A stretch of DNA of 64,000 bases, from assembly GCF_001439925.1 (NCBI RefSeq), contig NZ_LMBV01000004.1, positions 209,928 through 273,927 on the forward strand. Direction: 5' to 3'. The notes under the pieces were generated by a model that saw nothing but the letters and a program-made list of their open reading frames with translations, made no database searches and was not told the origin of the DNA. Source of the stretch: Peribacillus muralis (GTDB lineage: Bacteria > Bacillota > Bacilli > Bacillales > DSM-1321). The position numbers and the translations under genes were made by a program. Shown piece by piece: positions 35,374-45,150 of the stretch (position 1 is the stretch's first letter; the number at the start of each line of letters is the position of its first letter).

Positions 35374-35982
35374 ATGATTTCCGTAAATCCTGATAGTCTA
35401 ACGGAAAGGGAAAATTATAAGTTTTTGACTGGAAGCATAATCCCAAGACCTATAGCCCTTGTTACGACCAAATCTCTAATTGGAACAATCAACGTAGCGC
35501 CGTTCAGTTTTTTTAACATTGTCAGTTCCAATCCTCCGATGATTTCGATTTCTGTCCAACGGAAAGAAGGAGTTTCAAAGGATACCGCGAGAAATGCCAT
35601 CCAAACTGGTGAATTCGTCGTTCATATTACCGATGAAGATAATGTTGCGGATGCTAATCAAACGGCTAAGGAACTCCCTCCTGAAGAAAGTGAGCTTGGA
35701 TTGACGAGTTTTACGGTCACTGATAGTGATGTCGTATCCGTACAAGGGTTACTTCAAGCGAAAGTGCGCTTTGAATGTACTTTGGAGAAGGCCATACCCT
35801 TAGCAGGTACCGTTGATAAACCTGGCTGTGACTTATTGATAGGGAAAATAGTCCGCTATCACATAAAGCCGGATATTTACCATAATGGACGGATTGACCA
35901 GCATGGGTTGAAGCCCGTAGCCAGATTAGCGGGACAGACTTATACAAAACTGGGCGAATTATTTGAATTTGTTCGTCCTTAA
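35374..35982 (+). CDS. Flavin reductase-family (FMN-binding split barrel) protein
   Basis: This 202-residue protein has the split-barrel flavin-reductase fold with GSIIPRPIALVTT (N-terminal FMN contact), NVAPFSFFN and the later SSNPPMISISV. Such proteins reduce FMN with NAD(P)H for partner oxygenases. Placed last in the mhq-type operon, it may support aromatic turnover. ATG follows AAAGGGGG. A terminator follows. Confidence 0.88.
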   Translation: MISVNPDSLTERENYKFLTGSIIPRPIALVTTKSLIGTINVAPFSFFNIVSSNPPMISISVQRKEGVSKDTARNAIQTGEFVVHITDEDNVADANQTAKELPPEESELGLTSFTVTDSDVVSVQGLLQAKVRFECTLEKAIPLAGTVDKPGCDLLIGKIVRYHIKPDIYHNGRIDQHGLKPVARLAGQTYTKLGELFEFVRP

Positions 35983-35988
35983 ATAGAC

Positions 35989-36027
35989 AAAAAGGTTTCG
36001 GAATGGTCTTCGTTCCGAAACCTTTTT
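35989..36027. terminator. Strong terminator after the mhq-type operon
   Basis: AAAAAGGTTTCGGAA pairs with TTCCGAAACCTTTTT. Confidence 0.95.
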
Positions 36028-36046
36028 CATTTTTACAAGTTTTCAA

Positions 36047-36180
36047 GCAAAGTGGAATGGAACGGAAGGTGCGAGACTCCTGCGGGAGTGCGAGTCCAGG
36101 GGAGACCCCGCAGGCGTAAACGCCAAGGAGGCTCCCGGACCGCCCGCGGAAAGCGAGTACCTGCAGTGCAATGAAACGGA
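36047..36180 (+). repeat. Dispersed GC-rich repeat, best-preserved copy
   Basis: It runs from GTGGAATGGAACGGAAGGTG through GAGACTCCTGCGGGAG, GGGGAGACCCCGCAGG, GCCAAGGAGGCTCC and CCGCGGAAAGCGAG to GCAATGAAACGG. Related, more decayed copies are near 115, 27508, 41665, 45485 and 54068. Similar intergenic repeats are common in Bacillaceae genomes. No ORF is supported in 36028-36310. Confidence 0.8.
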
Positions 36181-36310
36181 ATAGTTATCAACTCATGTGT
36201 TTATTTATCATTTTTCTTTTTTTTAAAACGACCTGTCCTAATTCAGTTCCCCCATTTTACGTTTAGGGTGTTGTCAATCAGAAATTTCGTCACTGAAGGT
36301 TTAACTCATA

Positions 36311-36907
36311 TTATTCGATTCTAGTGATGATAAGGGAGGGTGATGTATATGTCGCCGCACCGTGGCCTGTCGAAGTACTCCTGAATCGGAGCGTAACGAC
36401 ATCATTACTGTTCAATGATTTGATAATGCCCTTACCTATCGAGCCAACCTGAGCTAACGTGGCTGCTACGCCTGAAAAGTTTGTAATGGAATAACTACTG
36501 AAGCTAGTCGGATCTTCCGTTCCATTTACGTTCAGGGCAACATCTACAACACGGCTGGAGCCAGCAAGCAAAGTAGAAGTAACCGCTAGTGCAACGTTTA
36601 GATTATATTGAATGATGTATATGCCAGATGCTGAGACCGAGACGGTGTTTGCAGATAAATTTACCGTAGTGTTCAACGATGGGCCAGAAGAAGTAAAATC
36701 AACAAGCGATCCAGCGGATACAGGGCCATTGGCATTCGATCCGTAAACAGAGCCATATGCCAAAACGCCGGATCCGTTAATTCCTACTGGCCCGATTGGC
36801 CCGCTGAATGCTTGATTATTCATCTCAAAAAGATTGGCAAGATTATTAGTAGTTCCATTGCCGCTTTCCCAAGAGTTCGATGTCAATTTTGACCTATCAT
36901 CTGTCAT
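36311..36907 (-). CDS. BclA C-terminal-domain-like (C1q/TNF-fold) surface protein
   Basis: This 198-residue protein has a 35-residue N-terminus, a single collagen-like stub (FSGPIGPVGINGSG), then a beta-rich S/T/N/V domain of about 145 residues that resembles the jelly-roll head of exosporium BclA proteins (SASGIYIIQYNLNV and a final VTLRFRSTS). It is probably a spore-surface protein. Unlike BclA it lacks a long GXX repeat region. ATG 36907 follows AAAGGATG; ATG 36916 overlaps that site. Confidence 0.7.
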   Translation of the reverse strand: MTDDRSKLTSNSWESGNGTTNNLANLFEMNNQAFSGPIGPVGINGSGVLAYGSVYGSNANGPVSAGSLVDFTSSGPSLNTTVNLSANTVSVSASGIYIIQYNLNVALAVTSTLLAGSSRVVDVALNVNGTEDPTSFSSYSITNFSGVAATLAQVGSIGKGIIKSLNSNDVVTLRFRSTSTGHGAATYTSPSLIITRIE

Positions 36908-37056
36908 CTCGGCCATCCTTTCAAAAAAATGTCTTTACTGCATAATATGTAATAGTATAGAAATGCTCTGGACACTTTACAGATTTTCGATTCTAGTCTC
37001 CCTAATTCAGCCATACATTAAAAGGATGGAAGGGAAATGATGAAGGGGGAACTGAT

Positions 37057-37500
37057 TTGTCAGAAGGTCTGCATAGTATTAAATTACCTGTATCAATCGA
37101 AACCGTATGGGATTTTGTCAGTGTCATCGACCGATGGGCACCGCTTGTTCCAGGATATATCAACCATGAGATGATAGGTGATGGCACACTATTATGGGAG
37201 TTTAAAGGCGATCTCGGATTGATGAAAAAGAAAATCAAGCTTGAAGTAACTATAGTGGAGTGGAACGAACCTGATAAGGTTACATTCAAACTTAGGGGGT
37301 TGAATGAAAAATTTGATGGGTATGGCTATTTTTTAGCTGAACAATATGGGATGTCAGAGACTAAAATGACTGGCTGCCTGGCGATTATGGCAAAAGGTGC
37401 AAAAGCACCTATTGCTAATGCTTTGTTAAAAACCTACGTTCCCCAAATGACGATCGAGTTTTCTGAAGCCATAGCAAAAAATCTACTTTTGCCCAAATGA
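37057..37500 (+). CDS. CoxG-like SRPBCC-family protein
   Basis: This 147-residue START/SRPBCC-fold protein opens with IKLPVSIETVWDFVS and PLVPGYINHEMIG, the segment that aligns with CoxG (CO dehydrogenase subunit G). Nothing nearby suggests CO dehydrogenase, so it is more likely a general hydrophobic-ligand binder. TTG 37057 follows AAGGGGGAA. Confidence 0.8.
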   Translation: MSEGLHSIKLPVSIETVWDFVSVIDRWAPLVPGYINHEMIGDGTLLWEFKGDLGLMKKKIKLEVTIVEWNEPDKVTFKLRGLNEKFDGYGYFLAEQYGMSETKMTGCLAIMAKGAKAPIANALLKTYVPQMTIEFSEAIAKNLLLPK

Positions 37501-37737
37501 ATATACATACCGATTTATAGGCACTTGCCAATCATGCCTATCGACTATGTATCATAAGATTATTTGCTATAGGTATGGCAGGAGGTCGGCCTCACACGGA
37601 ATATGAATCGTTTCGGGCCTGGGAAGGGAGGAACTATTTTGTGAATTCTTTGATTTCCGGTTCTACTAAGCAATTTCTTTGATATAAAGAATTTGCATGT
37701 TATCCTTAAAGGGATAAAAATTGAGTGAGGGTATGCT

Positions 37738-39195
37738 ATGGAATTTACACATGTTACATCAGTTTTGCTCGGTCTCGTTATCATTCTTAATATATTATTC
37801 GCAACGATCGTTATATTTTTTGAAAGAAGAGAAGCGAGCACGACTTGGGCATGGTTATTGGTATTATATTTTTTGCCTGTCATCGGTTTTGTTTTATATC
37901 TTCTTTTTGGAACAAGTCTGAGGCACGCCCACCTATTCCAATGGGAGGATAAGAAGAAGATCGGAATCGAAGAAATTTTGGATAAACAGATGCAGGAGCT
38001 TTCAACGGAGCATTTTCCGTTTCGAAATACTTCATCAAGTAATTATCGTGATCTGATCTATATGCATCTACGTAACAATGATGCCGTTCTTACGGAAGAT
38101 AACCAGGTCGATATATTTACGGAAGGTAAAAAGAAGTTTGACCAGCTTTTTAAAGATATCGAAGCGGCAGAGAACCATATTCATATACAATATTACATCA
38201 TTCAAAGAGACGACCTTGGCAAACGGTTCATTGAAGCTTTGACTAAAAAGGCTAATGAAGGTGTAAAAGTTCGCCTGCTGTATGACGAGTTGGGATCGAG
38301 GGGCATGACAAAAAGTTTTTTTAAGGAATTTAAGCAGGCTGGTGGTCGAGTAGAAGCATTTTTCCCATCCAAGTTGAAGTTCATTAATTTACGATTGAAT
38401 TTCCGTAACCACCGAAAGCTCGTCATCATTGATGGAGAGATAGGGTATGTTGGCGGATTCAATGTTGGTGATGAATATTTAGGGCTTAATCCTAAATTCG
38501 GTTATTGGCGTGATACACATCTCCGAATAAAGGGTTCTGCCGTCAAAGCCATCCAAACCCGTTTTATCCTGGATTGGAATCAGGCATCGAAGCACCATGA
38601 TATCACTTATCAGCCCCACTACTTTCCTACGCTAGCGCCTCAAGGCAATATAGACTTGCAAATCGTGACGAGTGGTCCGGATTCTGAATGGGAACAAATT
38701 AAAAATGGCTATATTAAATTAATTTCTTCTGCTAAAAAATCGATTCTCATTCAAACTCCTTACTTCATACCGGATGCAAGTTTATTGGATGCTCTCAGAA
38801 TTGCCAGCTTGTCAGGATTAGATGTAAAAATCATGATACCGAATAAACCAGATCACCTTTTCGTGTATTGGGCAACCACATTCAATGCAGGGCAACTATT
38901 AAGAGCTGGAGCCAAGATATACATCTACGATAACGGATTCATCCATGCGAAGATGATCGTCGTGGATGAAGAGGTATCTTCCGTTGGGACTGCTAACATT
39001 GATGTCCGCAGTTTTAAATTGAATTTTGAAGTCAATGCCTTCATTTATGACGATGAGATGGCTAAAAAGCTGACCAGGTTTTTTTATAAAGATGTCGAAG
39101 TTTGCAGGCAGCTTACAATTGAAGAATTTGAAAAACGATCGAAATGGATCCGCTTTAAAGAATCGATTGCAAGGCTATTATCACCTATTTTATAA
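37738..39195 (+). CDS. cls: Cardiolipin synthase
   Basis: This 485-residue membrane enzyme condenses two phosphatidylglycerols to cardiolipin. It has two N-terminal TM helices (about 5-28 and 38-60) and two phospholipase-D HKD motifs: HRKLVIIDG and HAKMIVVDE. The motif-adjacent GGFNVGDEY and GTANIDVRSF are typical of ClsA. ATG 37738 is used. A terminator follows 10 bp after the stop. Confidence 0.94.
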   Translation: MEFTHVTSVLLGLVIILNILFATIVIFFERREASTTWAWLLVLYFLPVIGFVLYLLFGTSLRHAHLFQWEDKKKIGIEEILDKQMQELSTEHFPFRNTSSSNYRDLIYMHLRNNDAVLTEDNQVDIFTEGKKKFDQLFKDIEAAENHIHIQYYIIQRDDLGKRFIEALTKKANEGVKVRLLYDELGSRGMTKSFFKEFKQAGGRVEAFFPSKLKFINLRLNFRNHRKLVIIDGEIGYVGGFNVGDEYLGLNPKFGYWRDTHLRIKGSAVKAIQTRFILDWNQASKHHDITYQPHYFPTLAPQGNIDLQIVTSGPDSEWEQIKNGYIKLISSAKKSILIQTPYFIPDASLLDALRIASLSGLDVKIMIPNKPDHLFVYWATTFNAGQLLRAGAKIYIYDNGFIHAKMIVVDEEVSSVGTANIDVRSFKLNFEVNAFIYDDEMAKKLTRFFYKDVEVCRQLTIEEFEKRSKWIRFKESIARLLSPIL

Positions 39196-39203
39196 CCATT
39201 AAA

Positions 39204-39239
39204 TGAAGCGGTCCCATACATGAGGGGCCGCTTTTTTTG
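39204..39239 (+). terminator. Terminator after cls
   Basis: AGCGGTCCC pairs with GGGGCCGCT and is followed by TTTTTT. Confidence 0.8.
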
Positions 39240-39277
39240 ATACAATGATTGGTGTCGAAAAAAAAGGGGGATATATC

Positions 39278-40027
39278 GTGAAAACTTTTATCATAACGGG
39301 AGCATCAAAAGGATTAGGGGCTGACATTGCCAAGCGGTGTTTGCACTCCGGTGATCATTGCATATTGATAGCTCGGACAGTCAATCCTGAGTTCGCTGGG
39401 CTCGCTAGCCAATTCGGGACGAAACTTACCTTTATTAGAACAGACTTACAGGAAACAGAAAAGCTAAGTCCGTTAGTCAAGGAAATTCTCACTGAAGCTG
39501 ATGAAAAAAGTGATTTGTATTTTATTAATAATGCAGGGGTCATTGACCCAATTAAGCCTATTGGAAACCTTGGCCACGAACGTCTGGAATTCAGCATGAA
39601 GGTTAATTTCATGGCACCGATCGTATTGACCGATGAATTCATTAAGCAAACCAAGGATTCCGACAGAAAGAAGGTAGTGGTCAACATTTCATCAGGAGCA
39701 GCAAAAAATCCATACCATGGTTGGGCGGCATACTGCAGTACGAAGGCGGGGCTTGAAATGTTCACAAGGGTTGCAGGATTGGAACAAGATAAAGCACCTT
39801 TTCCTGTGTCCCTCATTTCTTTTTCACCTGGTGTAATGGACACGGAGATGCAAGGAACGATCCGGTTAGCAGACAAAAACGACTTTGCCGATCGAGACAA
39901 ATTTCATGAATATAAAGAAAAGGGCATGCTAAGGAGCCCTGAGTTGGTAGCTGAAAAACTATTGCAGCTACTTGAAATGGAAGAATTGGAGAATGGGAAG
40001 TTCTATGATATTAAAGATTTACTTTGA
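39278..40027 (+). CDS. (S)-benzoin-forming benzil reductase, YueD-like SDR
   Basis: This 249-residue short-chain dehydrogenase has TGASKGLG, NNAGV, catalytic ISSGAAKNPYHGWAAYCSTK (Ser, Tyr, Lys), and FSPGVMDTEMQ. The AAKNPY-GWAAYC and PGVMDTEMQ segments match B. subtilis YueD, which reduces benzil to (S)-benzoin and belongs to the sepiapterin-reductase-like group. GTG 39278 follows AAAAGGGGG; the ATG at 39245 is unsupported. Confidence 0.85.
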   Translation: MKTFIITGASKGLGADIAKRCLHSGDHCILIARTVNPEFAGLASQFGTKLTFIRTDLQETEKLSPLVKEILTEADEKSDLYFINNAGVIDPIKPIGNLGHERLEFSMKVNFMAPIVLTDEFIKQTKDSDRKKVVVNISSGAAKNPYHGWAAYCSTKAGLEMFTRVAGLEQDKAPFPVSLISFSPGVMDTEMQGTIRLADKNDFADRDKFHEYKEKGMLRSPELVAEKLLQLLEMEELENGKFYDIKDLL

Positions 40028-40178
40028 CGGATGACAGGAAGCGTTGCACTCATCGCCTGCACATGAAAAGATGAGGAAAGAGACGATTGGATATTCATCG
40101 CCATGAATTTGCGGTAATTCGTTCTAACCAAATACCTGAATATCATAAACTTCTTGAAGGGAGTTTGGAGGGGTGTAA

Positions 40179-41441
40179 ATGACGATCATTGTTGTGGATA
40201 AAGGTGATAGTCTTTGGGAAATAGCCGCTAAAAATCAAGTAACCCCATCTAGGATCATTGAAGTCAATGGACTGGAATCAACTGGTTTGATTCCTGGCCT
40301 GGCATTGTATATTCCTGATGCAGTTGTCGCAAATCGAAGATATATCATCAGAAGCATGGATACGCTCTCTGCAATTGCCCGTCGTTTCGGAACGAACGTA
40401 TCGTCCATCATCAAAGCCAATTCAGGCATTGTCGCAAGCTCGTTAAAGGTCGGCACGGAAATTTTGATTCCGTCTCCTTACAAAAACCAATTGATCACGC
40501 TTGGGTTTGCCTTTCCAACAGCAGGCGGTGTGGTGTTTGAAGCTCTTGAAGAGAATGGGAATAAATTAACCTATTTAGCAATTGTGGCTTATTCCTTTAC
40601 CCGGGAGGGCTATGTTTACGTCAATGGTGATGATCGACCTCTTATAGCTAAATGCATACAGACCGGGGTGACGCCACTTTTGATGCTCCGTAACTTTCAG
40701 AACGGTGATTTTGATGCCGATTTGGCGGGTGAAGTTCTCACCAGTTCAGTATCCAGGCGGAATTTAATCAATAGTTTGCTAAATTTCGTCAAAGACAAAG
40801 GATATGGGGGAGTCAGTATGGATATCGAATTCATTCCTCCGGCAAGACGTTCCGATTATGTGCTTTTGTTAAAGGAATTAAAGGCAGAGTTGAACGAATT
40901 AATCTTACATGTGAACGTACATGCAAAAACAGCCGATAATCCTGACAATCGAATTGTCGGCGGGCACGACTATCGGGGAATTGGGGAGGCAGCGGATCTT
41001 GTTGCTGTTATGACCATTGATTATGGGTACCCAACTGGTCCACCGGAACCGATTTCCCCACTTTGGTGGATGGTCGAGGTGCTCCGCTATGCCTTGACGA
41101 ATATACCTGCTTATAAATTACAGGCAGCATTCCCTATGTATGGATATGACTGGATCGTACCGAGCCTTGAAACGAAAGCTTTATCAGCTCAAAATGCGCA
41201 AAATCTGGCGATTGCGACTGGAACCGAAATCTCTTTTGAGACGACAGCAGCATCCCCTACCTATTCTTATCGGAGAGAGGATGCCAACCACGTCGTTTGG
41301 TTTGAAGATATTCGTTCGATAAGCGCAAAATATGAAATGATCGACGCTTATGATCTTATTGGTGCAACGTATTGGCAAATCGGTTTGGCATTTCCGCAGA
41401 ATTGGGCGTTTATGGATCAAAACATAGTGATTATCAAATAG
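40179..41441 (+). CDS. sleL: Spore cortex-lytic enzyme SleL/YaaH-like (LysM-LysM-GH18)
   Basis: This 420-residue protein has two LysM modules (about 2-46 and 53-97; DSLWEIAAK and DTLSAIARR) that bind cortex peptidoglycan, then a GH18 domain (about 105-415). The likely catalytic segment is GYGGVSMDIEF, with Asp and Glu at the end of strand 4. It corresponds to SleL/YaaH, an N-acetylglucosaminidase acting on cortex fragments at germination. There is no signal peptide, as usual for this family. ATG 40179 follows GGAGGGG. Confidence 0.85.
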   Translation: MTIIVVDKGDSLWEIAAKNQVTPSRIIEVNGLESTGLIPGLALYIPDAVVANRRYIIRSMDTLSAIARRFGTNVSSIIKANSGIVASSLKVGTEILIPSPYKNQLITLGFAFPTAGGVVFEALEENGNKLTYLAIVAYSFTREGYVYVNGDDRPLIAKCIQTGVTPLLMLRNFQNGDFDADLAGEVLTSSVSRRNLINSLLNFVKDKGYGGVSMDIEFIPPARRSDYVLLLKELKAELNELILHVNVHAKTADNPDNRIVGGHDYRGIGEAADLVAVMTIDYGYPTGPPEPISPLWWMVEVLRYALTNIPAYKLQAAFPMYGYDWIVPSLETKALSAQNAQNLAIATGTEISFETTAASPTYSYRREDANHVVWFEDIRSISAKYEMIDAYDLIGATYWQIGLAFPQNWAFMDQNIVIIK

Positions 41442-41460
41442 AATGATTCCATGGAGAAAG

Positions 41461-41488
41461 AGAGAGGATCATGTCTAGATCCTCTCTA
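41461..41488 (+). terminator. Terminator-like hairpin after the SleL-like gene
   Basis: AGAGAGGATC pairs with GATCCTCTCT, with a weak T-run. Confidence 0.6.
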
Positions 41489-41842
41489 AATTCTGTGAGT
41501 ACCTTAGTAGCTCACCCTTTGGGCAAAGATAACAAACACAATGTTCAACCTACACATATTTTCATTTGCAATAAAGGGGTAAAAAATATGGTTTCTTTAA
41601 AATAGGAAGCTTGTTTTCGCCGGTGTTCCAAAACAATAAAGACTTTAGGGCTTTAGCTTGAAGTAAAAACAAAGTGGATTGGAGCGGGTGTGCGAGACTC
41701 CTGCTTAGAAAAGCGAGTGCCTTTGCTACAATCTTTGTTCAATTGGTGCATCATAAAAAAATGTAGACAAACTCGATTTTCATCCAGTTTGTCTACAATG
41801 TGAAAGGAGCCTTAATCAAGGCTCCTTTTCCGTTATAATGTG
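41489..41842. repeat. Gap with decayed dispersed repeat and GTAGACAAACT hairpin
   Basis: A truncated dispersed repeat (GCGAGACTCCTGCTTAGAAA, GCGAGTGCC) is at about 41665-41735. It is followed by GTAGACAAACT...AGTTTGTCTAC (41764-41798) and AAGGAGCCTT-AATC-AAGGCTCC. The last two are terminators for the minus-strand MFS gene. The same order of elements recurs at 45485-45640. No gene is seen. Confidence 0.7.
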
Positions 41843-43045
41843 TTAAACCCTCTCCCTTCGCAGGTCTTTTCTTTTAAAAACGGCATAAATAAAAGCCAGG
41901 AACACGAGCGCGGAAGAAAATTGAAAGGTTGTTTTGACACTATAAGCTTCCGTTATATATCCTAATAACAAGACGGAACCGGCAAATGTAAGGTTTAATA
42001 CCGCGCCCCAAACGGCATAAATTTTGGCTAATGTCTTTTCCGATGCATAATCTTGGAACAGCTTGGTGTAGATTACATCGCGGATTTGTTCAGGGAGTCC
42101 GTAGAGACATGCAAGCAACAACGACAATGCTGGCATCGTTGTTAATCCGAAAAACAGAATCAGCAAGGAATTGAGTAAAAGCCCGATGATAATGAAATGA
42201 CGGGTATGTTTTTCAATGAATCTGGCAAAACGGATGACGATCAATCCACTGATGATCATGCCGATGAAGTAGCTTGTGTTAATGTATCCCCACCATTCCT
42301 CACCTAGCTGTAAGTTCTGTTCAACATAAACATATATCACGGCTGCCACCCAAACGCTTGAAGCTAAAGATGTTATGAAATCAAGCGAAATGAGGGTGCG
42401 GATGGTTGGGACTTGGCGAATTGCCAACCATCCGGATTTAATCGAATCCCAGCTGGAGCGATGTGTGTCTTCGGTAGTCTGCTCACTCAGAACTTCTATT
42501 TTCACTGCAAAGCCAGTCGATACAGTGTAAAAGATGACCGTAAGCCAAATAATGAATTGGCTGTTGGTGTTGATTAATAACAATGATCCAATTGGCCATC
42601 CCGCGAGAAAAATGGTTTGGGTGAGTATATTCAAGAAACCATTCGCCTTCATCCGTTCCTCTGTTGGTACCAATTGAGGAACCAAAGCTGCGCTTACAGG
42701 GGCAGCGACTCCATCCAATAATGAGATTGCAGCAATGAAGCAAATGACGACAATGGCCGAATCTTGACTGAAATGCAGGGTGATTCCGAGGATAATGAGC
42801 AAGATCGTCTTCCACCATTGTGATTGGACAAGGATCCTTTTTAAGGATAATTTGTCGATAACGAGTGGTGCAAGCAAACTACTGATAAACCGGAAAATCG
42901 TTGTGGTGAACGGAAGCAAGCTCAAATAAAAGGCCGATCCCGTAATGGCATATATAAATGAAATCAACCCGACGACATAAAATATATCACCGAGATTTGC
43001 AAATGCTTGCCCGACCCATAGAAAGCGAAACGATTTGTTTTTCAT
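41843..43045 (-). CDS. MFS transporter (DHA3-type)
   Basis: This 400-residue protein has about 12 TM helices and opens KSFRFLWVGQAFANLGDIFY, the start typical of the enterobactin-exporter-like/macrolide-efflux-like MFS group. The central loop carries SSWDSIKSGW. The substrate is unknown. ATG 43045 follows AAGGATGG. It is divergent from an ABC exporter. Confidence 0.85.
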   Translation of the reverse strand: MKNKSFRFLWVGQAFANLGDIFYVVGLISFIYAITGSAFYLSLLPFTTTIFRFISSLLAPLVIDKLSLKRILVQSQWWKTILLIILGITLHFSQDSAIVVICFIAAISLLDGVAAPVSAALVPQLVPTEERMKANGFLNILTQTIFLAGWPIGSLLLINTNSQFIIWLTVIFYTVSTGFAVKIEVLSEQTTEDTHRSSWDSIKSGWLAIRQVPTIRTLISLDFITSLASSVWVAAVIYVYVEQNLQLGEEWWGYINTSYFIGMIISGLIVIRFARFIEKHTRHFIIIGLLLNSLLILFFGLTTMPALSLLLACLYGLPEQIRDVIYTKLFQDYASEKTLAKIYAVWGAVLNLTFAGSVLLLGYITEAYSVKTTFQFSSALVFLAFIYAVFKRKDLRRERV

Positions 43046-43261
43046 GAATACCATCCTTATAAGAGAATAATTGATTTAGGTTTAATAGAATGGTTGTTAT
43101 CGTTACATTGGATTCACTCCTAGGTAAGTTTACAATGTGTCGGGCCGGTCTGGTTTATATAGATGATTTTACCATAATTCATTAAATGAAACGGTAATAC
43201 TTGCTGAATATCCAATATGGAATTATACTCCTTAGTATATGTAAAAAAGGAGAAAAATTTG

Positions 43262-44977
43262 ATGATTCGACGTTTTGCTTCATATTATCTGCCGCATAAG
43301 CGGTTATTCATTATCGACTTCCTTAGTGCAGTCATTGTTGCTGTACTTGAACTTGCCTTTCCTCTCGCGGTTCAGTGGTTTATAGATACACTGCTGCCTG
43401 GCGAGGATTGGTCTGCAATTGTTACTGTCAGTGCAGGATTATTGTTGATTTATATCATTAGTACCTTCCTGCAATTCATTGTAGGGTATTGGGGTCACAA
43501 ACTAGGCATTAATATTGAGACGGATATGCGTGAGGAATTATTCCAACATGTGCAAAAGCAGTCTTTCCGCTTTTTTGACAACACGAAAACCGGCCATATC
43601 ATGAGCCGTATCACCAATGATCTGTTCGATATCGGGGAACTCGCTCATCATGGACCAGAAGATTTGTTCATTGCCTTCATGACCTTTATCGGCGCTTTTT
43701 GGATCATGCTGACAATCAATGTGAAGCTGGCACTCGTATCTGTTTGTATATTGCCGCTCCTCGTTTTATTAATTGTCATAAGCAATTTAAAGATGAATAA
43801 AGCATGGAAGCAAATGTATACGGAGGTTGCCGATGTCAATGCCCGCGTCGAGGATAGCGTCTCAGGAGTAAGGGTCGTCCAATCCTTCACGAACGAAAAA
43901 TATGAAATGGATAGGTTTTCAACGAATAATCGCAAGTTCCGCAAAGCGAAGCTCGTTGGATATAAAGTGATGTCGTTCAGCTTATCAGGTATTTACATGA
44001 TGACGAGATTCATGACTTTGGCCGTGTTGGTGATGGGGGCCTGGTTAACCTATCATGGGCAGCTTTCTTCCGGGGAATTAGTGGCATTCGTATTATATGT
44101 TAACGTATTATTCAAGCCAATCGACAAAATCAGTGCTTTGATGGAGCTTTATCCAAAAGGAATGGCAGGATTCAAGCGTTTTACCGAACTTTTAGATGTT
44201 GCTCCTGATGTAGTGGACAAAGCTGATGCTATAGCAGTCCATTCGCTATTGGGCGATATATCCTTTAAAGACGTTTCTTTTAGCTATGAAGACAAAAAGA
44301 CCGTATTAAAAAGTATTGACCTGAATATCAACGCTGGTGAAACGATCGCTTTTGTGGGTCCGTCCGGGGCTGGCAAAACGACGATTTGTTCATTGATCCC
44401 GCGATTTTATGATGTGAATGAAGGCTCCATTTCCATTGATGGAATCGATATCCGGGAGATGACGAAAAAGTCGTTGCGATCACAAATTGGGATTGTCCAG
44501 CAAGATGTGTTCCTTTTTACAGGAACATTAAAAGAGAACATAGCATACGGAATGCTTGATGCAACGGATGAACAGATTCATGAGGCCGCTCGCAAAGCCC
44601 ATTTAGAGGCTTTCATTGCGGGACTTCCAGATGGTTATGAGACTCAAATAGGAGAGCGGGGGTTGAAGCTATCGGGAGGGCAAAAACAACGAATTGCGAT
44701 AGCAAGGATGTTCTTGAAGAATCCGCCAATATTGATTCTCGATGAAGCAACCTCTGCATTAGATACCGAAACGGAAACAATCATACAGCAGGCCCTTACG
44801 GAGCTTGCCGAAAACAGAACGACACTAATCATTGCGCACCGTTTGGCAACCATTCGGAACGCTGACAAAATCATTGTGGTTACCGAAGCAGGCATTGCCG
44901 AAGAAGGCCGTCACGATGACTTGCTTATGCAGGGGGGCATTTTTGCTAATCTTCATCAACTACAATTCCAGAAATGA
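43262..44977 (+). CDS. ABC exporter (fused permease-ATPase), BmrA/MsbA class
   Basis: This 571-residue homodimeric-type half transporter has six TM helices (about 15-300) and an NBD with Walker A GPSGAGKTT, Q-loop GIVQQDVFLF, signature KLSGGQKQRIAIAR, Walker B ILILDEATSALD and the switch AHRLAT. It probably exports drugs or lipids. ATG 43262 follows AAGGAG; the in-frame ATG at 43217 has no ribosome binding site. Confidence 0.93.
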   Translation: MIRRFASYYLPHKRLFIIDFLSAVIVAVLELAFPLAVQWFIDTLLPGEDWSAIVTVSAGLLLIYIISTFLQFIVGYWGHKLGINIETDMREELFQHVQKQSFRFFDNTKTGHIMSRITNDLFDIGELAHHGPEDLFIAFMTFIGAFWIMLTINVKLALVSVCILPLLVLLIVISNLKMNKAWKQMYTEVADVNARVEDSVSGVRVVQSFTNEKYEMDRFSTNNRKFRKAKLVGYKVMSFSLSGIYMMTRFMTLAVLVMGAWLTYHGQLSSGELVAFVLYVNVLFKPIDKISALMELYPKGMAGFKRFTELLDVAPDVVDKADAIAVHSLLGDISFKDVSFSYEDKKTVLKSIDLNINAGETIAFVGPSGAGKTTICSLIPRFYDVNEGSISIDGIDIREMTKKSLRSQIGIVQQDVFLFTGTLKENIAYGMLDATDEQIHEAARKAHLEAFIAGLPDGYETQIGERGLKLSGGQKQRIAIARMFLKNPPILILDEATSALDTETETIIQQALTELAENRTTLIIAHRLATIRNADKIIVVTEAGIAEEGRHDDLLMQGGIFANLHQLQFQK

Positions 44978-45065
44978 AAAACATGAGTTTCAGGAGATAT
45001 ATCAAATTTTACAATGTTTGCTGCACCAAGGACTTGGAGATACTTCAATTCCTCAGTTTGTAGAC

Positions 45066-45105
45066 AAAAGGGGTACGGAATTTTTACATTCCGTACCCCT
45101 TTTGA
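45066..45105. terminator. Strong hairpin terminator
   Basis: AAAAGGGGTACGGAAT pairs with ATTCCGTACCCCTTTT. It ends the ABC exporter unit on the plus strand, and the minus strand also has a short T-run. Confidence 0.85.
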
Positions 45106-45150
45106 ATTTTTCCCTTAATGTTAAGATATTAATCCAACCAACTCTCAATG

